DNA from: Legionella shakespearei DSM 23087
GTDB lineage: Bacteria > Pseudomonadota > Gammaproteobacteria > Legionellales > Legionellaceae
Direction of reading: 5' to 3'
NCBI RefSeq assembly: GCF_000373765.1
Contig: NZ_KB892381.1
Coordinates: 113,321 to 177,320, forward strand
Length of the DNA: 64,000 nt
In this document: piece by piece, positions 53,995 to 63,745 of the stretch
How positions within the stretch are numbered: position 1 is the stretch's first letter
How the letters are laid out: every line of letters begins with the position of its first letter
The notes under the pieces: model-generated
What the model saw: the letters and a program-made list of their open reading frames with translations, nothing else
Database searches by the model: none
Told to the model about the DNA's origin: nothing
Program-made: the position numbers and the translations under genes

Positions 53995-55638
53995 ATGAGT
54001 AATCCAATTGAAAAATTGTTACAAGAAGCAATAAGATCCATCAGTCCCGATATTCCCGCTGCTGTTTTTCATTTTGATTTTGATCGTAACGCTGCTGAAT
54101 CATTCCTGAAAGAACATCTTGGCGTTCCTTTTATCATCCGCAAGTCAAGCGTTGACGAATTCTATGCCCTGGATACTTATAATTGGGAAACCGGTGTTTT
54201 TGGTCATTTACTGATAGAGTCGCCTCAAGAAGATTGCCCTGAGTTCAAGCTGTATCACAATTCGCAAGGAGTGAATGAAGAATATGGTGAGTTGACTCAT
54301 TATGCCCAAATACGTTGGGAACGCGTGCAGAACAAGATTGCCTGGCAAAAATTTAAAGAAAAGCTGGATAGAATACCAGAACAAAATCGTGCTGTTTTGA
54401 GCATTCAGAGTCTGGACAAAAAGAAAGTCGCTGTGACAGCAGAGCAATTGGATGAGTTTGCCAGGAACAATCCTGGTTTGCAGTATCGTGGGGATGGACA
54501 TACTGGTTTTGCAATGGCTAAAGCACTTCATGCTCCTTTTGCAGTCATTCGTTCTGAAGGAAAAAGAGAAGAAATTAACTCCGTATTGAAAGGGCGCGTT
54601 TCTGATAATACCATGCTGGTTATCACAGGTCATGGAAGCCCTCACAGTGAAGGCATAGAAGGCAGTTATGTTAATCTGGATGATCTGAAGGGAGTTGAAA
54701 CAGCGTTTAATCAACAAATAGAAAGAGGCCCAGGTGAGCTGGTGAGTTCTATTCTAGAAGCAGGACTGCAAAAGGGAAACCATATCATCTTACTGCTCTG
54801 CATTTGTTACGCAGCAGTGGATGCTCAGGGTACTGACAACAGTTTTGCTCACAGATTAGCACGTGAGTTCGCTGCACAGGGGATTAGTAGCACCATTATA
54901 GCCAGCGACAAACCGGTAAAACGCTTTGGATATGAGGCAATAGAAGATGAGGCACTGACTTTCGATGATGCAATTGGTATGGCGCCTGCAGATGTTTGTG
55001 TTTTTACAACCGAGGTTGATGGGCCGGACACTAACCCCGATATTTCAATTTATAAGCCCAATGAGTGTATAGTCCTGTCCCAAACCGGCCTGCGCTTTCT
55101 CAATCTTTATAATCCTTTGCTTAATTTACAGAGTTTAAGGATTAATGTTCCTTCCTCAGTTGGTACACCTGCGGTTAAAAAACAGGCTCCGGAACAACCT
55201 GATTTGTTAATGAAAATCCAAAAAATGAAAAACTATGGCAAAAGCCTTGCAGATTTGGGGATTGGGAAAGGGAATACCGCGGTTGAATTGGCAGAAGCCC
55301 TGGAAAATAAATTAACGCATTTTCTTTTGGAAACGGATCTGACTGAAAAGAACATTACTCAGTTTAAATCTTCTTTTAGTGCCTTGCTGCATAGTAAAGA
55401 CCTGATCATGCACGAACACCGGGAACAGTGGAAACCGATAGTTGCCAATATTCTGATAGCGCTGACCGGAATTGGCTTGCTTGCTATTCTGTTCAAGGTT
55501 ATATGCCATGCCATTGAGGTTTCAAATCAAAATAAGCCCATGTCCTTTAATCAGTCCTTTTTCTTTGCAAAACCTAAAACTCAGGAGTTCGAAGAGGAAA
55601 TTGAGGATTCACTCAACAGGGCTGATTTTACCGCCTGA
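53995..55638 (+). CDS. Caspase-like/C80-like (clan CD) cysteine protease with C-terminal membrane segment, putative effector
   Basis: 547 residues, no signal peptide. Residues about 180-330 contain a strand ending in TMLVITGHGSPHSEG (His213) and a second strand NHIILLLCICYAAV (Cys269/271), then SFAHRLAREFAAQGISSTII. This is the order and spacing of clan CD His-Cys dyads, closest in look to the C80 domains of MARTX and clostridial toxins. A membrane helix lies near residues 484-505, followed by a Lys/Glu tail. Enzyme activity, and any ligand activation, is inference. The first 130 residues form an unrecognised domain. Likely a type IV substrate given its neighbours. Confidence 0.75.
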   Translation: MSNPIEKLLQEAIRSISPDIPAAVFHFDFDRNAAESFLKEHLGVPFIIRKSSVDEFYALDTYNWETGVFGHLLIESPQEDCPEFKLYHNSQGVNEEYGELTHYAQIRWERVQNKIAWQKFKEKLDRIPEQNRAVLSIQSLDKKKVAVTAEQLDEFARNNPGLQYRGDGHTGFAMAKALHAPFAVIRSEGKREEINSVLKGRVSDNTMLVITGHGSPHSEGIEGSYVNLDDLKGVETAFNQQIERGPGELVSSILEAGLQKGNHIILLLCICYAAVDAQGTDNSFAHRLAREFAAQGISSTIIASDKPVKRFGYEAIEDEALTFDDAIGMAPADVCVFTTEVDGPDTNPDISIYKPNECIVLSQTGLRFLNLYNPLLNLQSLRINVPSSVGTPAVKKQAPEQPDLLMKIQKMKNYGKSLADLGIGKGNTAVELAEALENKLTHFLLETDLTEKNITQFKSSFSALLHSKDLIMHEHREQWKPIVANILIALTGIGLLAILFKVICHAIEVSNQNKPMSFNQSFFFAKPKTQEFEEEIEDSLNRADFTA

Positions 55639-55658
55639 TTACAGAGGTGGCACAATGC

Positions 55659-55725
55659 GTAGCCCGGTCTGCTTGCAGCCGGGAATTGTGCCACTGCGAT
55701 CCCGGCTGCAAGCAGACCGGGCTAC
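55659..55725. repeat. Family B repeat, copy 5
   Basis: Inverted repeat, GTAGCCCGGTCTGCTTGC against GCAAGCAGACCGGGCTAC, 20 bp past the protease stop codon. Confidence 0.92.
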
Positions 55726-55748
55726 GGGCCTGTGCTATTCCCGGAACT

Positions 55749-55790
55749 ACGTCGTCCTGAGCGCGTCTTTTGGCGCGAAGGACGACGTGG
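55749..55790. repeat. Family C repeat, copy 9 (short form)
   Basis: ACGTCGTCCTGAGCGCG, GCGCGAAGGACGACGTGG: a reduced palindrome lacking the central loop. Confidence 0.8.
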
Positions 55791-55894
55791 ATCGGGGAGT
55801 GTAGAAGAGACACTGTTTCATCAAAATTTACAGAATCATTAAAAACCACTTGACAGTATTGAGGTAGCTCATTAAACTGCGAGACTTAAATTTG

Positions 55895-55970
<76 letters not shown>

Positions 55971-56006
55971 TCAACATCATGGATGTTGATGGAGAAAACG
56001 TTCCGG

Positions 56007-56082
56007 GTCCCCATCGTCTAGAGGCCCAGGACACTGCCCTTTCACGGCGGTAACAGGGGTTCGAATCCCCTTGGGGACGCCA
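56007..56082 (+). tRNA. tRNA-Glu(TTC), copy 1
   Basis: 76 nt with encoded CCA: acceptor GTCCCCA/TGGGGAC, anticodon loop CTTTCAC (anticodon TTC), and T-loop GGTTCGAATCC. It lies 36 bp after the tRNA-Ala. Confidence 0.96.
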
Positions 56083-56138
56083 TTAATTTGGTATTATGCA
56101 GTAAATTGGTTATAATAAAGTAGTATAATAAGTTCCAG

Positions 56139-56214
56139 GTCCCCATCGTCTAGAGGCCTAGGACACTGCCCTTTCACGGCGGTAACAGGGGTTCGAATCC
56201 CCTTGGGGACGCCA
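56139..56214 (+). tRNA. tRNA-Glu(TTC), copy 2
   Basis: Same gene as copy 1 with one substitution in the D-loop (AGGCCTAGG instead of AGGCCCAGG). The 56-bp spacer is unrelated apart from short flanks, so only the tRNA itself is duplicated or homogenised. Confidence 0.96.
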
Positions 56215-56282
56215 TTATTCTAATGGCTCAATCATCACCACATCAAATAATCGCTCGTTTATCCAAATTACCACAATAAAAA

Positions 56283-56380
56283 TTCCGCTCCTTTACAGTC
56301 GCGGCTCAGTTTTTCGACGCCAGTGGAACAGTGTGTAGCCCGGTCTGCTCGCAGCCGGGATCGAAGTGGCAATTTCCACC
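56283..56380. repeat. Family A single arm and family B half-repeat
   Basis: 56283-56314 is one family A arm (TTCCGCTCCTTTACAGTCG onward). 56335-56380 is the left half of a family B element without its right arm. Both lie between tRNA-Glu and the 3' end of dgt. Confidence 0.75.
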
Positions 56381-56412
56381 AATCGAGCCACGAATCTTGT
56401 TCGTGACGAAAA

Positions 56413-57738
56413 TTACAATCGTTCAAATATAGTCCGTGTATTAAAACCAAACAAACGCTCATGCATTCTGTAAGCATATTCATCAGTCATATTGGCCAGA
56501 TAGTCGCAGACTACCCGAAATGCTGATGTTTCGTCTTCAGCTTGCTTAAATAATTCTCTGTTTTTATTATCCAGCAAGCTTGCAGGATTGGAGCTGATGG
56601 CATCAAACAACCGCAGTACCACAGTTTGGCCACCATATTCAAAAGTACGTGCTTCCTGAGAATCAATCACATTTTGAAAAATACAGCGCATCAAATATTT
56701 TAACAGGGCATCTGCTTCAGGAGTCAGAGCTATATTGTATTTCAGGATATTGTTTTCAAAAGCTTCATTGACGGTAATAATTTGAGTGGACGTAATAAAA
56801 TAATTAACCATTTCACCAATAGTCTGTTTTCTTAAAAACACATCTTCCGAGAATAAGGAGTTGATCAGACGATCTTGCTGTTTATCCATAATAGTATTAG
56901 CGAGCAAATGTCTGAATTCCTTAGTATCAAGATGCGATGGATTAATTAATTTTAAATGAATGGCATCTTCCAAATCATGAACACCGTAAGCAATATCATC
57001 TGCTGTATCCATAATAGAACAATCAAAACTATGGTAGGCGGATTTACCTGCCTGGGTGTCTTTGGGTTGTCTGGACAAAGACTGAAACAAAGCTCTGTCA
57101 TTGTCTGAAAAAGGGGAAAGCAGCCAGTCCACCTCAGGTTGTTCGCAATCAAAATACGCTTTGGGCGGAAGCCAGTCATTAATTTTGATGGTCTTGTGAA
57201 TTGACTCATGAATGGGAGGTTGTTTCGTTGCTACTACCTTGGAACGTCGCACCGGATATTTTAAAATCCCCAGTAACGCTCTTCTTGTCAGATCAAGACC
57301 AAAGCCCCCATAGCTGTTTTCTACTTTAGTAAGCAGACGCAGGGTCTGGCCATTACCTTCGAAACCGCCATAATGACGCATCATGTAATTCAACGCTACC
57401 TCACCACCATGGCCAAAAGGAGGATGACCTATGTCATGCAAGAGACAAATGACGCTAATGAGATCATCATTGGGCAGGAGACTTGGCAAGAGCATTTGTT
57501 GATCCTGATTGGTGATCAGATTACGCACTATACTTCGGCCAATTGAATCTACCTCAAGAGAATGGGTTAATCGGGTGCGATGAAAATCCCCCTCATCAGT
57601 ACCCAGAATCTGGGTTTTTCTTTGCAGGCGTCTGAACGCAGGGCAATGAATCACCCGAGTCCTGTCCCGTTCGTAAGGATCGCGGTGATCTTGGGATCCC
57701 CTTTGATTGGTTTGGCCTGAGCGTCTATGAGTCCACAT
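56413..57738 (-). CDS. dgt: dGTPase-like deoxynucleotide triphosphohydrolase
   Basis: A 441-residue HD-superfamily enzyme. Metal ligands are in RTRLTHSLEVDSIGR (first His), CLLHDIGHPPFGHGG (HD pair) and SIMDTADDIAYGVHDLED (Asp). The N-terminus RGSQDHRDPYERDRTRVIHC is typical of the long Dgt type, which hydrolyses dGTP or other dNTPs to the nucleoside and triphosphate. Such enzymes control dNTP pools and some limit phage. Start ATG 57738 after GGTGGTGA; a GTG at 57750 is in frame. Convergent with the tRNA cluster. Confidence 0.93.
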   Translation of the reverse strand: MWTHRRSGQTNQRGSQDHRDPYERDRTRVIHCPAFRRLQRKTQILGTDEGDFHRTRLTHSLEVDSIGRSIVRNLITNQDQQMLLPSLLPNDDLISVICLLHDIGHPPFGHGGEVALNYMMRHYGGFEGNGQTLRLLTKVENSYGGFGLDLTRRALLGILKYPVRRSKVVATKQPPIHESIHKTIKINDWLPPKAYFDCEQPEVDWLLSPFSDNDRALFQSLSRQPKDTQAGKSAYHSFDCSIMDTADDIAYGVHDLEDAIHLKLINPSHLDTKEFRHLLANTIMDKQQDRLINSLFSEDVFLRKQTIGEMVNYFITSTQIITVNEAFENNILKYNIALTPEADALLKYLMRCIFQNVIDSQEARTFEYGGQTVVLRLFDAISSNPASLLDNKNRELFKQAEDETSAFRVVCDYLANMTDEYAYRMHERLFGFNTRTIFERL

Positions 57739-57977
57739 AAAATTCACCACCGAATAACACTATATCCGCAATACTTTAACCTAAAATGCCACAGGTCTCC
57801 AGTAGAGAGCTGATAGCATCTTGCAGTCTGGTCATTTCGTAAGTCCTGAAGTTTCTAAAGTTTTTTCAGTTTCGGTAGATAACAACAATAAGACTGGAAT
57901 CCATTCATACTGTTTAAAATATTTTCGGTCAATAGTGGGGTGACCACATAAAAATTATAAATCAGGGGGGTGTTGTG

Positions 57978-58511
57978 ATGAATAATAAAATTAAATTGAT
58001 GGGGATAGGCTTATGTGCTTTGGGTTTATCGTCTTGTATGGCATACGATGATAATTATACCAGCTATCAGACTTATGCTTACGATCAATACCAACTCTAC
58101 CCGCAGAATGATTATCGCCTTACGAATTACGGTTATCAAAATCCTCCCAGTAGCCAGGGAAGTGTTTCTGTGCCGGATTCCTACCATGTAGGTGAATTCC
58201 ATTCTCCCGTTTCATTTAAAGATCGGGATAGAAATTGGGTAAGCAGCCAAAATCCACAGGGATACACTATAGAAGTAGGCGAGGGCGAGAAAGCATCGCA
58301 AGTAGCGCAGAAATTATATAAAACACCCAAGAATGATCGCATGGCGCAAATAAAATATCAGCGCAACGGCAAAGCGTATTACAAAGGGGTGTATGGTACT
58401 TATGACAGCCCTGAGGCTGCTCAGAAAGCATTGGATGCATTACCCGCTGAAATCAAGCAAGGCGCCGGAATTAAAAGCTGGGGAAGTGTGCAAAGTAATT
58501 TGAATGAATAG
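57978..58511 (+). CDS. SPOR-domain lipoprotein
   Basis: A 177-residue lipoprotein. The signal peptide ends in lipobox LSSC (Cys20), then comes a Tyr/Gln/Asn-rich spacer (about 22-70). A C-terminal SPOR domain (about 95-165) has the pattern YTIEVGEGEKASQVAQKLY, IKYQRNGKAYYKGVYGTYDS and EAAQKALDALP. SPOR domains bind denuded peptidoglycan, so it probably acts at the cell envelope or septum. A GGGGGG ribosome site lies eight bases before the ATG; a GTG directly upstream is in frame. Confidence 0.88.
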   Translation: MNNKIKLMGIGLCALGLSSCMAYDDNYTSYQTYAYDQYQLYPQNDYRLTNYGYQNPPSSQGSVSVPDSYHVGEFHSPVSFKDRDRNWVSSQNPQGYTIEVGEGEKASQVAQKLYKTPKNDRMAQIKYQRNGKAYYKGVYGTYDSPEAAQKALDALPAEIKQGAGIKSWGSVQSNLNE

Positions 58512-58563
58512 TCCATGGTGTGATTCCTGCCTGGAGTCGGTTGCTTTAAATATATAAAAAACG

Positions 58564-58663
58564 GTAGCCTTGATGCAGCGATAGCGTAATCAAGGTTTTC
58601 CTGTGGTCTCTTAGCCTTGGATGCATGAAAACCTTGATTACGCTATCGCTGTATCAAGGCTAC
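58564..58663. repeat. Palindromic repeat family G, copy 1
   Basis: GTAGCCTTGATGCAGCGATA on the left and TATCGCTGTATCAAGGCTAC on the right, arms about 33 bp around a 34-bp loop. A fragment occurs at 48007-48048. Confidence 0.9.
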
Positions 58664-58699
58664 GCACTGTGCTATTTCGGAGCAATTTTTCTCTGAATT

Positions 58700-58803
58700 C
58701 ACGTCGTCCTGAGCGCGTCTTTTTGCGCGAAGGATCTCCCGAACGTGGCATGGTGCCAGTATTTGGAGATCCTTCGCGCAAAAAGACGCGCTCAGGACGA
58801 CGT
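58700..58803. repeat. Family C repeat, copy 10 (full length)
   Basis: Inverted repeat, CACGTCGTCCTGAGCGCG against its complement, arms about 44 bp, between the convergent SPOR lipoprotein and gspM genes. Its right end lies eight bases from the gspM stop. Confidence 0.92.
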
Positions 58804-58810
58804 GAATTAT

Positions 58811-59284
58811 TTAAACTGCCCCACTGATAATGATCATCAATTTAGCTACTCCCGGAGTTTCCGTTTGCTGCACATCCAATTGCTTCAAAGTAAGGGTATA
58901 TTTCTCATTAATTTTTGCCAGCCATTTCATAAACAAAGTGAAAGGCACCGCATCAAAAGTAAGTTGAATATCACCTGAACCAGTCTGTTGCAGTTGATAA
59001 GGAAATTTCAGGGTTTCATTGTCTTTGAGCTGGGTGGCCAGCAGTGTTAATAACTGGCTGTTGGTCACTGATTGTCTGGTTTTTGATGAATGATCCTGAT
59101 GCCTGACTTTATTCATCCAGGCCAAAGTTTCTGTTTTCTCTACTAACTGGGTTGATTTTAAGGCCACGCTATCACTCAACGGCGCATAAAGAGCCAAATA
59201 ATATAAATAAATAAAAACCGCGACCGCGGCGATAATTACCATCCATCGTTCCCGCTCATTTAAAGAATTCCAATAAGATTTCAC
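58811..59284 (-). CDS. gspM: Type II secretion system protein M (GspM/LspM)
   Basis: A 157-residue bitopic inner-membrane protein. A short cytoplasmic tail (YWNSLNERERW, the conserved GspM start) is followed by a single membrane helix (about 16-32) and a periplasmic ferredoxin-like domain. GspM binds GspL in the inner-membrane platform of the type II apparatus, which exports hydrolases in Legionella. GTG start overlapping the gspL stop by four bases (GTGA). Confidence 0.93.
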   Translation of the reverse strand: MKSYWNSLNERERWMVIIAAVAVFIYLYYLALYAPLSDSVALKSTQLVEKTETLAWMNKVRHQDHSSKTRQSVTNSQLLTLLATQLKDNETLKFPYQLQQTGSGDIQLTFDAVPFTLFMKWLAKINEKYTLTLKQLDVQQTETPGVAKLMIIISGAV

Positions 59285-60420
59285 GTAAGCTCCAAAGTAG
59301 CGACAACATGTTGATCACGGCTGGCGGCCTGCGTTTGCTTCACGTTCAGCTGTAATGTTCTTAATTTATTTTCTATATCTTCCAGCTTGGCGAAATCAGT
59401 GCTGATGACAGTTACCGACAATGTTTTATTCTGATAACGAAGATTTTCTACTGTTATTTGTTCTTCCTTCATTGCTTTGGCAAATTGATTTAATAAAAAC
59501 CAAAAGCGAGTCTGGCCATCGGCTGACGTATCCCCCAGTACCTGGCTGATACGAAATTTAGGGCTAATAACCTGTTTCGCCTCAGGAAAAAACTCATGGT
59601 AAATAACAGCAATTTGTTCATCTACCTGCTTAATTTGTTTATTGAGCAAATATACATTGATCGCATTAACCACTAAAAGCGATATCAGCCAAAGGCCACA
59701 TAAAGCACCAACATACAGGTAGCCTTTTTTAATCCAATCAGATGTATTACCGTGTTGCATGTCTCCCTGGCATAAATTTAACGGTTTGGAATCCATCAAC
59801 TGTCTGGCAATCCAAAGGTGCGATGATTCATTAGATTTCGGTATAGTGGGATCTGCTGCAATCAGACTGTCTTCGAATAAAAACAACTGAGCCAAAGGAT
59901 GTTTTTTTATATAAGATAAGGCTAAATCACCAGACAAAGCCCCTTTAAAATCAGTATCATTAACAAGTACCGTGGATTCGGTGACCACTAATTGTTCGAA
60001 ACGGGTTGCAAACCAATCGAGAGTAATTGCTTCGAATTCAATATTTTCACCATCAAGCTGATGCATTAAATATTGAAGCCTCTGTTTACCAATTACCGTA
60101 ATCAGATAATGGGCATTTTGATAGCGGGCTTTGTCAAAGGCAAAATGCAGTTCATCCAATGGTTGTGCCAGTTTGTCTTCAAGTGCATAAGGTATGGCAA
60201 TTCGGGCTTTACGATCGGGTAACCAGGGCAACTCTAAATCCAGAATACTGGCACTTGCTGCCGTTTCAACGATGAGAGTAGCGCTCTCAGCCTGTAAGAT
60301 TTTAATATCGGCAAAAGTACGTTGGGCAGGAGGGGCAATAACAGAACCATCCTGAGATAGCTTTAAGCAAAAACAACCGTTTTCATCGAGATGTCTGGTA
60401 AAAAGGAAACATTTATCCAT
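59281..60420 (-). CDS. gspL: Type II secretion system protein L (GspL/LspL)
   Basis: A 379-residue protein. The N-terminal cytoplasmic actin-like domain includes LELPWLPDRKARIAIPYALED, the GspL hallmark region. A membrane helix (about 225-245) and a periplasmic ferredoxin-like domain ending VKQTQAASRDQHVVATLELT follow. GspL recruits the GspE ATPase to the membrane. Forms a two-gene operon with gspM; the other gsp genes are elsewhere, as is usual in Legionella. Confidence 0.92.
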   Translation of the reverse strand: MDKCFLFTRHLDENGCFCLKLSQDGSVIAPPAQRTFADIKILQAESATLIVETAASASILDLELPWLPDRKARIAIPYALEDKLAQPLDELHFAFDKARYQNAHYLITVIGKQRLQYLMHQLDGENIEFEAITLDWFATRFEQLVVTESTVLVNDTDFKGALSGDLALSYIKKHPLAQLFLFEDSLIAADPTIPKSNESSHLWIARQLMDSKPLNLCQGDMQHGNTSDWIKKGYLYVGALCGLWLISLLVVNAINVYLLNKQIKQVDEQIAVIYHEFFPEAKQVISPKFRISQVLGDTSADGQTRFWFLLNQFAKAMKEEQITVENLRYQNKTLSVTVISTDFAKLEDIENKLRTLQLNVKQTQAASRDQHVVATLELT

Positions 60421-60534
60421 GAGCCAAGTTTTATCCGTTTGCCGTTGAATTTATTAGTATATATGAGAGGGGAGAAGTGATCTATCTAAATCCGTTTGGT
60501 GCGTCGTGATGGGTGTTGGCATCGTACGCCAATG

Positions 60535-60567
60535 CCAACGTACCGCGGACAAGCCGCGGTACGTTGG
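60535..60567. terminator. Strong hairpin after mltB (family E core)
   Basis: CCAACGTACCGCGG (60535-60548), five-base loop, CCGCGGTACGTTGG (60554-60567): a perfect 14-bp stem three bases from the mltB stop. It shares the core CCGCGGACAAGCCGCGG with family E. There is no long T-run, so termination is inferred. It is the only feature in the spacer 60421-60569. Confidence 0.6.
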
Positions 60568-60569
60568 GG

Positions 60570-61586
60570 TTAAGCATAAGCCCTATGCTTTTTTGCGTTT
60601 TGTGCTACCCATTGCTGCTTTAGCTGTTGCGACAACAAATAAACAACCAATGCGTATTGCGGGCTTGAATTGTAACGGGTAATGACAAAGAAATTAGGAT
60701 AAGCCAACCAATATTCCTTGCCTTCATCGGTCATCAGTTCAATCACACCTGCGCGAGTTGGATGGTATTGTGATGCAGTAATTGGCTTGATTCCCGCAGC
60801 GATTAACTGAGCATAATTATAATTTGCGGTTTTAGGGTTGGTATGAATTCGCTTGGCTTTCCATCCAGCTACTTTAGCAGGTTGTGCGATGCCGCCATTT
60901 AATCTCCAGCCATGTTTGTGGAAATAATTGGCAATACTTCCAATAGAGTCGGCATCATTATTTACTAAATCTCTTCGGCCTTTATTGTTAAAGTCTACAG
61001 CATAATAACGATAGCTGCTGGGCATAAATTGAGGCTTGCCTATTGCCCCAGCGTAAGAACCTTTGTATTGGGTTGCAGGAACACCATGCTCACGGCAAAG
61101 AAGTAAATATTCTTTTAGTTCCTTGGTAAAAAATGGGGCGCGTTTGGGATAATTAAAGGCCAGAGTAGCCAGTGCATCCAAAACTCGATGATCACCCTGA
61201 CGTTCACCGTATAAAGTTTCAACACCTAAAATGGCGATAATAATTTCTGGCGGAACACCATACCTTTTCTGAGCTCTTTCCAGTGTTGCCCTGTTCGCAG
61301 CCCAAAAATCCAGACCACCCTGTACACGTTGGGGCGTCATGAATATGGCTCGGTACACATCCCAGTTTTTCTTTTCGTAAGGTTTTTCCATGGATTCAAT
61401 AATTTGTGGCTGCAATTGCACCTGATTTAAAGTTTGCGTCAGTTCTTTAGCGTTGAACTGGTGTTCTTTTACCATACTCTTAATAAATTGCTGTACGTCT
61501 TTGCGTTGAACAAAGGCGGTATCCGAATAAGAGGAAAATGATAAGAAAAGAAATACAGTAAAACCAAACCAGCTGATTCGTCGCAT
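60570..61586 (-). CDS. mltB: Lytic murein transglycosylase B
   Basis: A 338-residue exported enzyme that cleaves peptidoglycan between MurNAc and GlcNAc to form 1,6-anhydro ends. Signal peptide at 1-22. Catalytic glutamate in ILGVETLYGERQGDHRV (about residue 117), and GKPQFMPSSYRYYAVDFN with DADSIGSIANYFHKHGW are MltB motifs. No lipobox, so it is the soluble form (like Slt35-type or MltB without its anchor). Good AGGA ribosome site. Divergent from lepA. Confidence 0.95.
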   Translation of the reverse strand: MRRISWFGFTVFLFLSFSSYSDTAFVQRKDVQQFIKSMVKEHQFNAKELTQTLNQVQLQPQIIESMEKPYEKKNWDVYRAIFMTPQRVQGGLDFWAANRATLERAQKRYGVPPEIIIAILGVETLYGERQGDHRVLDALATLAFNYPKRAPFFTKELKEYLLLCREHGVPATQYKGSYAGAIGKPQFMPSSYRYYAVDFNNKGRRDLVNNDADSIGSIANYFHKHGWRLNGGIAQPAKVAGWKAKRIHTNPKTANYNYAQLIAAGIKPITASQYHPTRAGVIELMTDEGKEYWLAYPNFFVITRYNSSPQYALVVYLLSQQLKQQWVAQNAKKHRAYA

Positions 61587-61736
61587 TATGTATCCTAAGT
61601 ATTGAAGCGAAAGCGGAGATTCTAGTAAAAATATGCGTTATTAGCAAATTTTCTTTACATAATGAATCAATTAGTACACAAAAATAACAGAATTAGCAGT
61701 GACTACTTTCTGCACGTCAACATTTAAGTTAGACTT

Positions 61737-63572
61737 ATGCAATTTTGTAAAAAAGGGTTATCTCCGTTGAGTGATTTAAAGCGTATTCGTAATTTTTCAA
61801 TCATTGCTCATATCGATCATGGTAAATCGACTTTGGCTGATCGGTTTATCCAGATTTGTGGTGGTTTGTCTGAGCGTGAAATGAGTTCACAAGTCCTTGA
61901 TTCTATGGATATAGAACGGGAAAGAGGCATTACCATCAAAGCGCAGTGCGTTTCCCTCAATTATACGGCAAAAGATGGCAAAACCTACTTGCTGAACTTC
62001 ATTGATACCCCCGGGCATGTGGATTTTAGCTACGAGGTTTCTCGTTCTCTGGCTGCCTGCGAAGGAGCCATTCTGGTTGTTGATGCGGCTCAGGGTGTTG
62101 AGGCGCAGACTGTTGCGGTGTGTTATACAGCAATTGATCAATCGCTTTCTGTGCTGCCTGTATTGAATAAAATTGACCTACCTCAGGCAGAGCCAGAACG
62201 TGTCATTGCCGAGATAGAAGATATTATTGGTGTTGATGCGCATGATGCAATCAGGGTAAGTGCCAAAAGTGGCCTTGGTGTAGAGGATGTACTTGAAGCT
62301 CTGGTTGAGCATATCCCCCCACCAGAAGGAACTATTGATGCCCCCTTACAGGCATTAATTATCGACTCATGGTTTGACAGTTATCTGGGCGTGGTTTCTC
62401 TCGTACGCATCGTCAATGGCTCCATTCGTAAGGGCGATAAGATGCGTGTTATGTCCACAGGCAGAACTTATGAAGTCGATCAGGTGGGCGTTTTCACTCC
62501 TAAAAGAACAAAACTTGAAGCACTGAATGCCGGTGAAGTGGGCTATGTTGTTGCAGGCATTAAAGAAATTCAAGGGGCTCCTGTTGGGGATACATTAACA
62601 TTGGACAGAAATCCGGCAGAAGGTGTACTCCCCGGGTTTCAACGGGTAAAACCCCAGGTATATGCTGGTTTATTTCCTATCAGCTCTGACGATTTTGAAG
62701 CGTTTCGGGAAGCGCTGGCCAAATTAAGTCTGAATGATGCGTCGCTCTTTTATGAGCCTGAATCATCTGAAGCTCTGGGCTTTGGTTTCCGTTGCGGTTT
62801 TCTGGGAATGCTGCATATGGAAATTGTCCAGGAACGCCTGGAGCGGGAATACAATCTTGATCTGATTTCTACAGCGCCTACAGTGGTGTATCAAATTGTA
62901 ACGGCAAAAGGTGAAACGCACCTGATTGATAATCCATCCCATTTGCCACCTTCACCGCAAATCAAGGAAATGTATGAGCCTATAGTCAGGGCAAACATTT
63001 TAGTGCCACAAGATTATCTGGGGGCTATTATCAGCTTGTGTGTTGAGCGTCGCGGTGTTCAGGTCAGTATGACTTACAGTGGGCGTCAGGTTTCAGTGTC
63101 CTACGACATTCCCATGAGTGAAGTGGTTTCAGATTTCTTTGACCGTTTAAAATCAGTAAGCCGTGGTTACGCATCACTTGATTATAATTTTCTGCGCTTT
63201 GACCCTGCTGATTTAGTGAAGATGGATGTATTGATTAACAGTGAAAAAGTGGATGCTCTTTCTGTTATTGTCCATCGTTCTTCAGCCCAAAGCCGAGGAA
63301 AGTTAATTGCTGAGAAGATGCAGGAACTTATCCCCCGACAAATGTTTGATGTAGCCATCCAGGCCGCCCTGGGCAGTCATATTATTGCCAGACAAACAGT
63401 GAAGGCATTGCGCAAGAACGTCACAGCAAAATGTTATGGCGGCGACGTGTCGCGTAAGCGAAAACTATTGGACAAACAAAAAGCGGGTAAAAAACGGATG
63501 AAGCAGGTTGGTCATGTAGAAATACCTCAAGAGGCATTTATGGCTGTATTCCAGACCGATAGAAAGAAATAG
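61737..63572 (+). CDS. lepA: Elongation factor 4 (LepA) GTPase
   Basis: A 611-residue translational GTPase. G1 is [10 protein letters not shown]2 [11 protein letters not shown]3 [10 protein letters not shown]4 NKIDLPQ and G5 SAKSG. These are followed by EF-G-like domains II, III and V, and the LepA-specific C-terminal domain with the conserved end [17 protein letters not shown]. LepA acts on stalled ribosomes and in initiation. The ATG at 61737 has no ribosome site; a TTG at 61767 ([10 protein letters not shown]) follows AAGGG at good spacing and may be the real start. lepB follows 173 bp on, as in most gamma-proteobacteria. Confidence 0.97.
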   Translation: MQFCKKGLSPLSDLKRIRNFSIIAHIDHGKSTLADRFIQICGGLSEREMSSQVLDSMDIERERGITIKAQCVSLNYTAKDGKTYLLNFIDTPGHVDFSYEVSRSLAACEGAILVVDAAQGVEAQTVAVCYTAIDQSLSVLPVLNKIDLPQAEPERVIAEIEDIIGVDAHDAIRVSAKSGLGVEDVLEALVEHIPPPEGTIDAPLQALIIDSWFDSYLGVVSLVRIVNGSIRKGDKMRVMSTGRTYEVDQVGVFTPKRTKLEALNAGEVGYVVAGIKEIQGAPVGDTLTLDRNPAEGVLPGFQRVKPQVYAGLFPISSDDFEAFREALAKLSLNDASLFYEPESSEALGFGFRCGFLGMLHMEIVQERLEREYNLDLISTAPTVVYQIVTAKGETHLIDNPSHLPPSPQIKEMYEPIVRANILVPQDYLGAIISLCVERRGVQVSMTYSGRQVSVSYDIPMSEVVSDFFDRLKSVSRGYASLDYNFLRFDPADLVKMDVLINSEKVDALSVIVHRSSAQSRGKLIAEKMQELIPRQMFDVAIQAALGSHIIARQTVKALRKNVTAKCYGGDVSRKRKLLDKQKAGKKRMKQVGHVEIPQEAFMAVFQTDRKK

Positions 63573-63600
63573 ATTTGGAATACACTACCCTGCACGAGGT

Positions 63601-63672
63601 ACGTCATCCTGAGTGAAACGAAGGATCTCCTGATAGAAGCACTTTGTCACCTCAATGGACTTCGTTTCAATC
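63601..63672. repeat. Degenerate family C-like palindrome
   Basis: GTACGTCATCCTGAGTGAAACGAAGGATCTCC matches the family C arm loosely (quoted in two parts in the sequence), with a weak right arm near ACTTCGTTTCAATC. It lies between lepA and lepB. Confidence 0.5.
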
Positions 63673-63745
63673 AAGTGGACGGATTATCTGCAGGTTGAGT
63701 AACTCGTTAAATAGCCACAAAATCAATTACTTTAGGATTTAAGTT

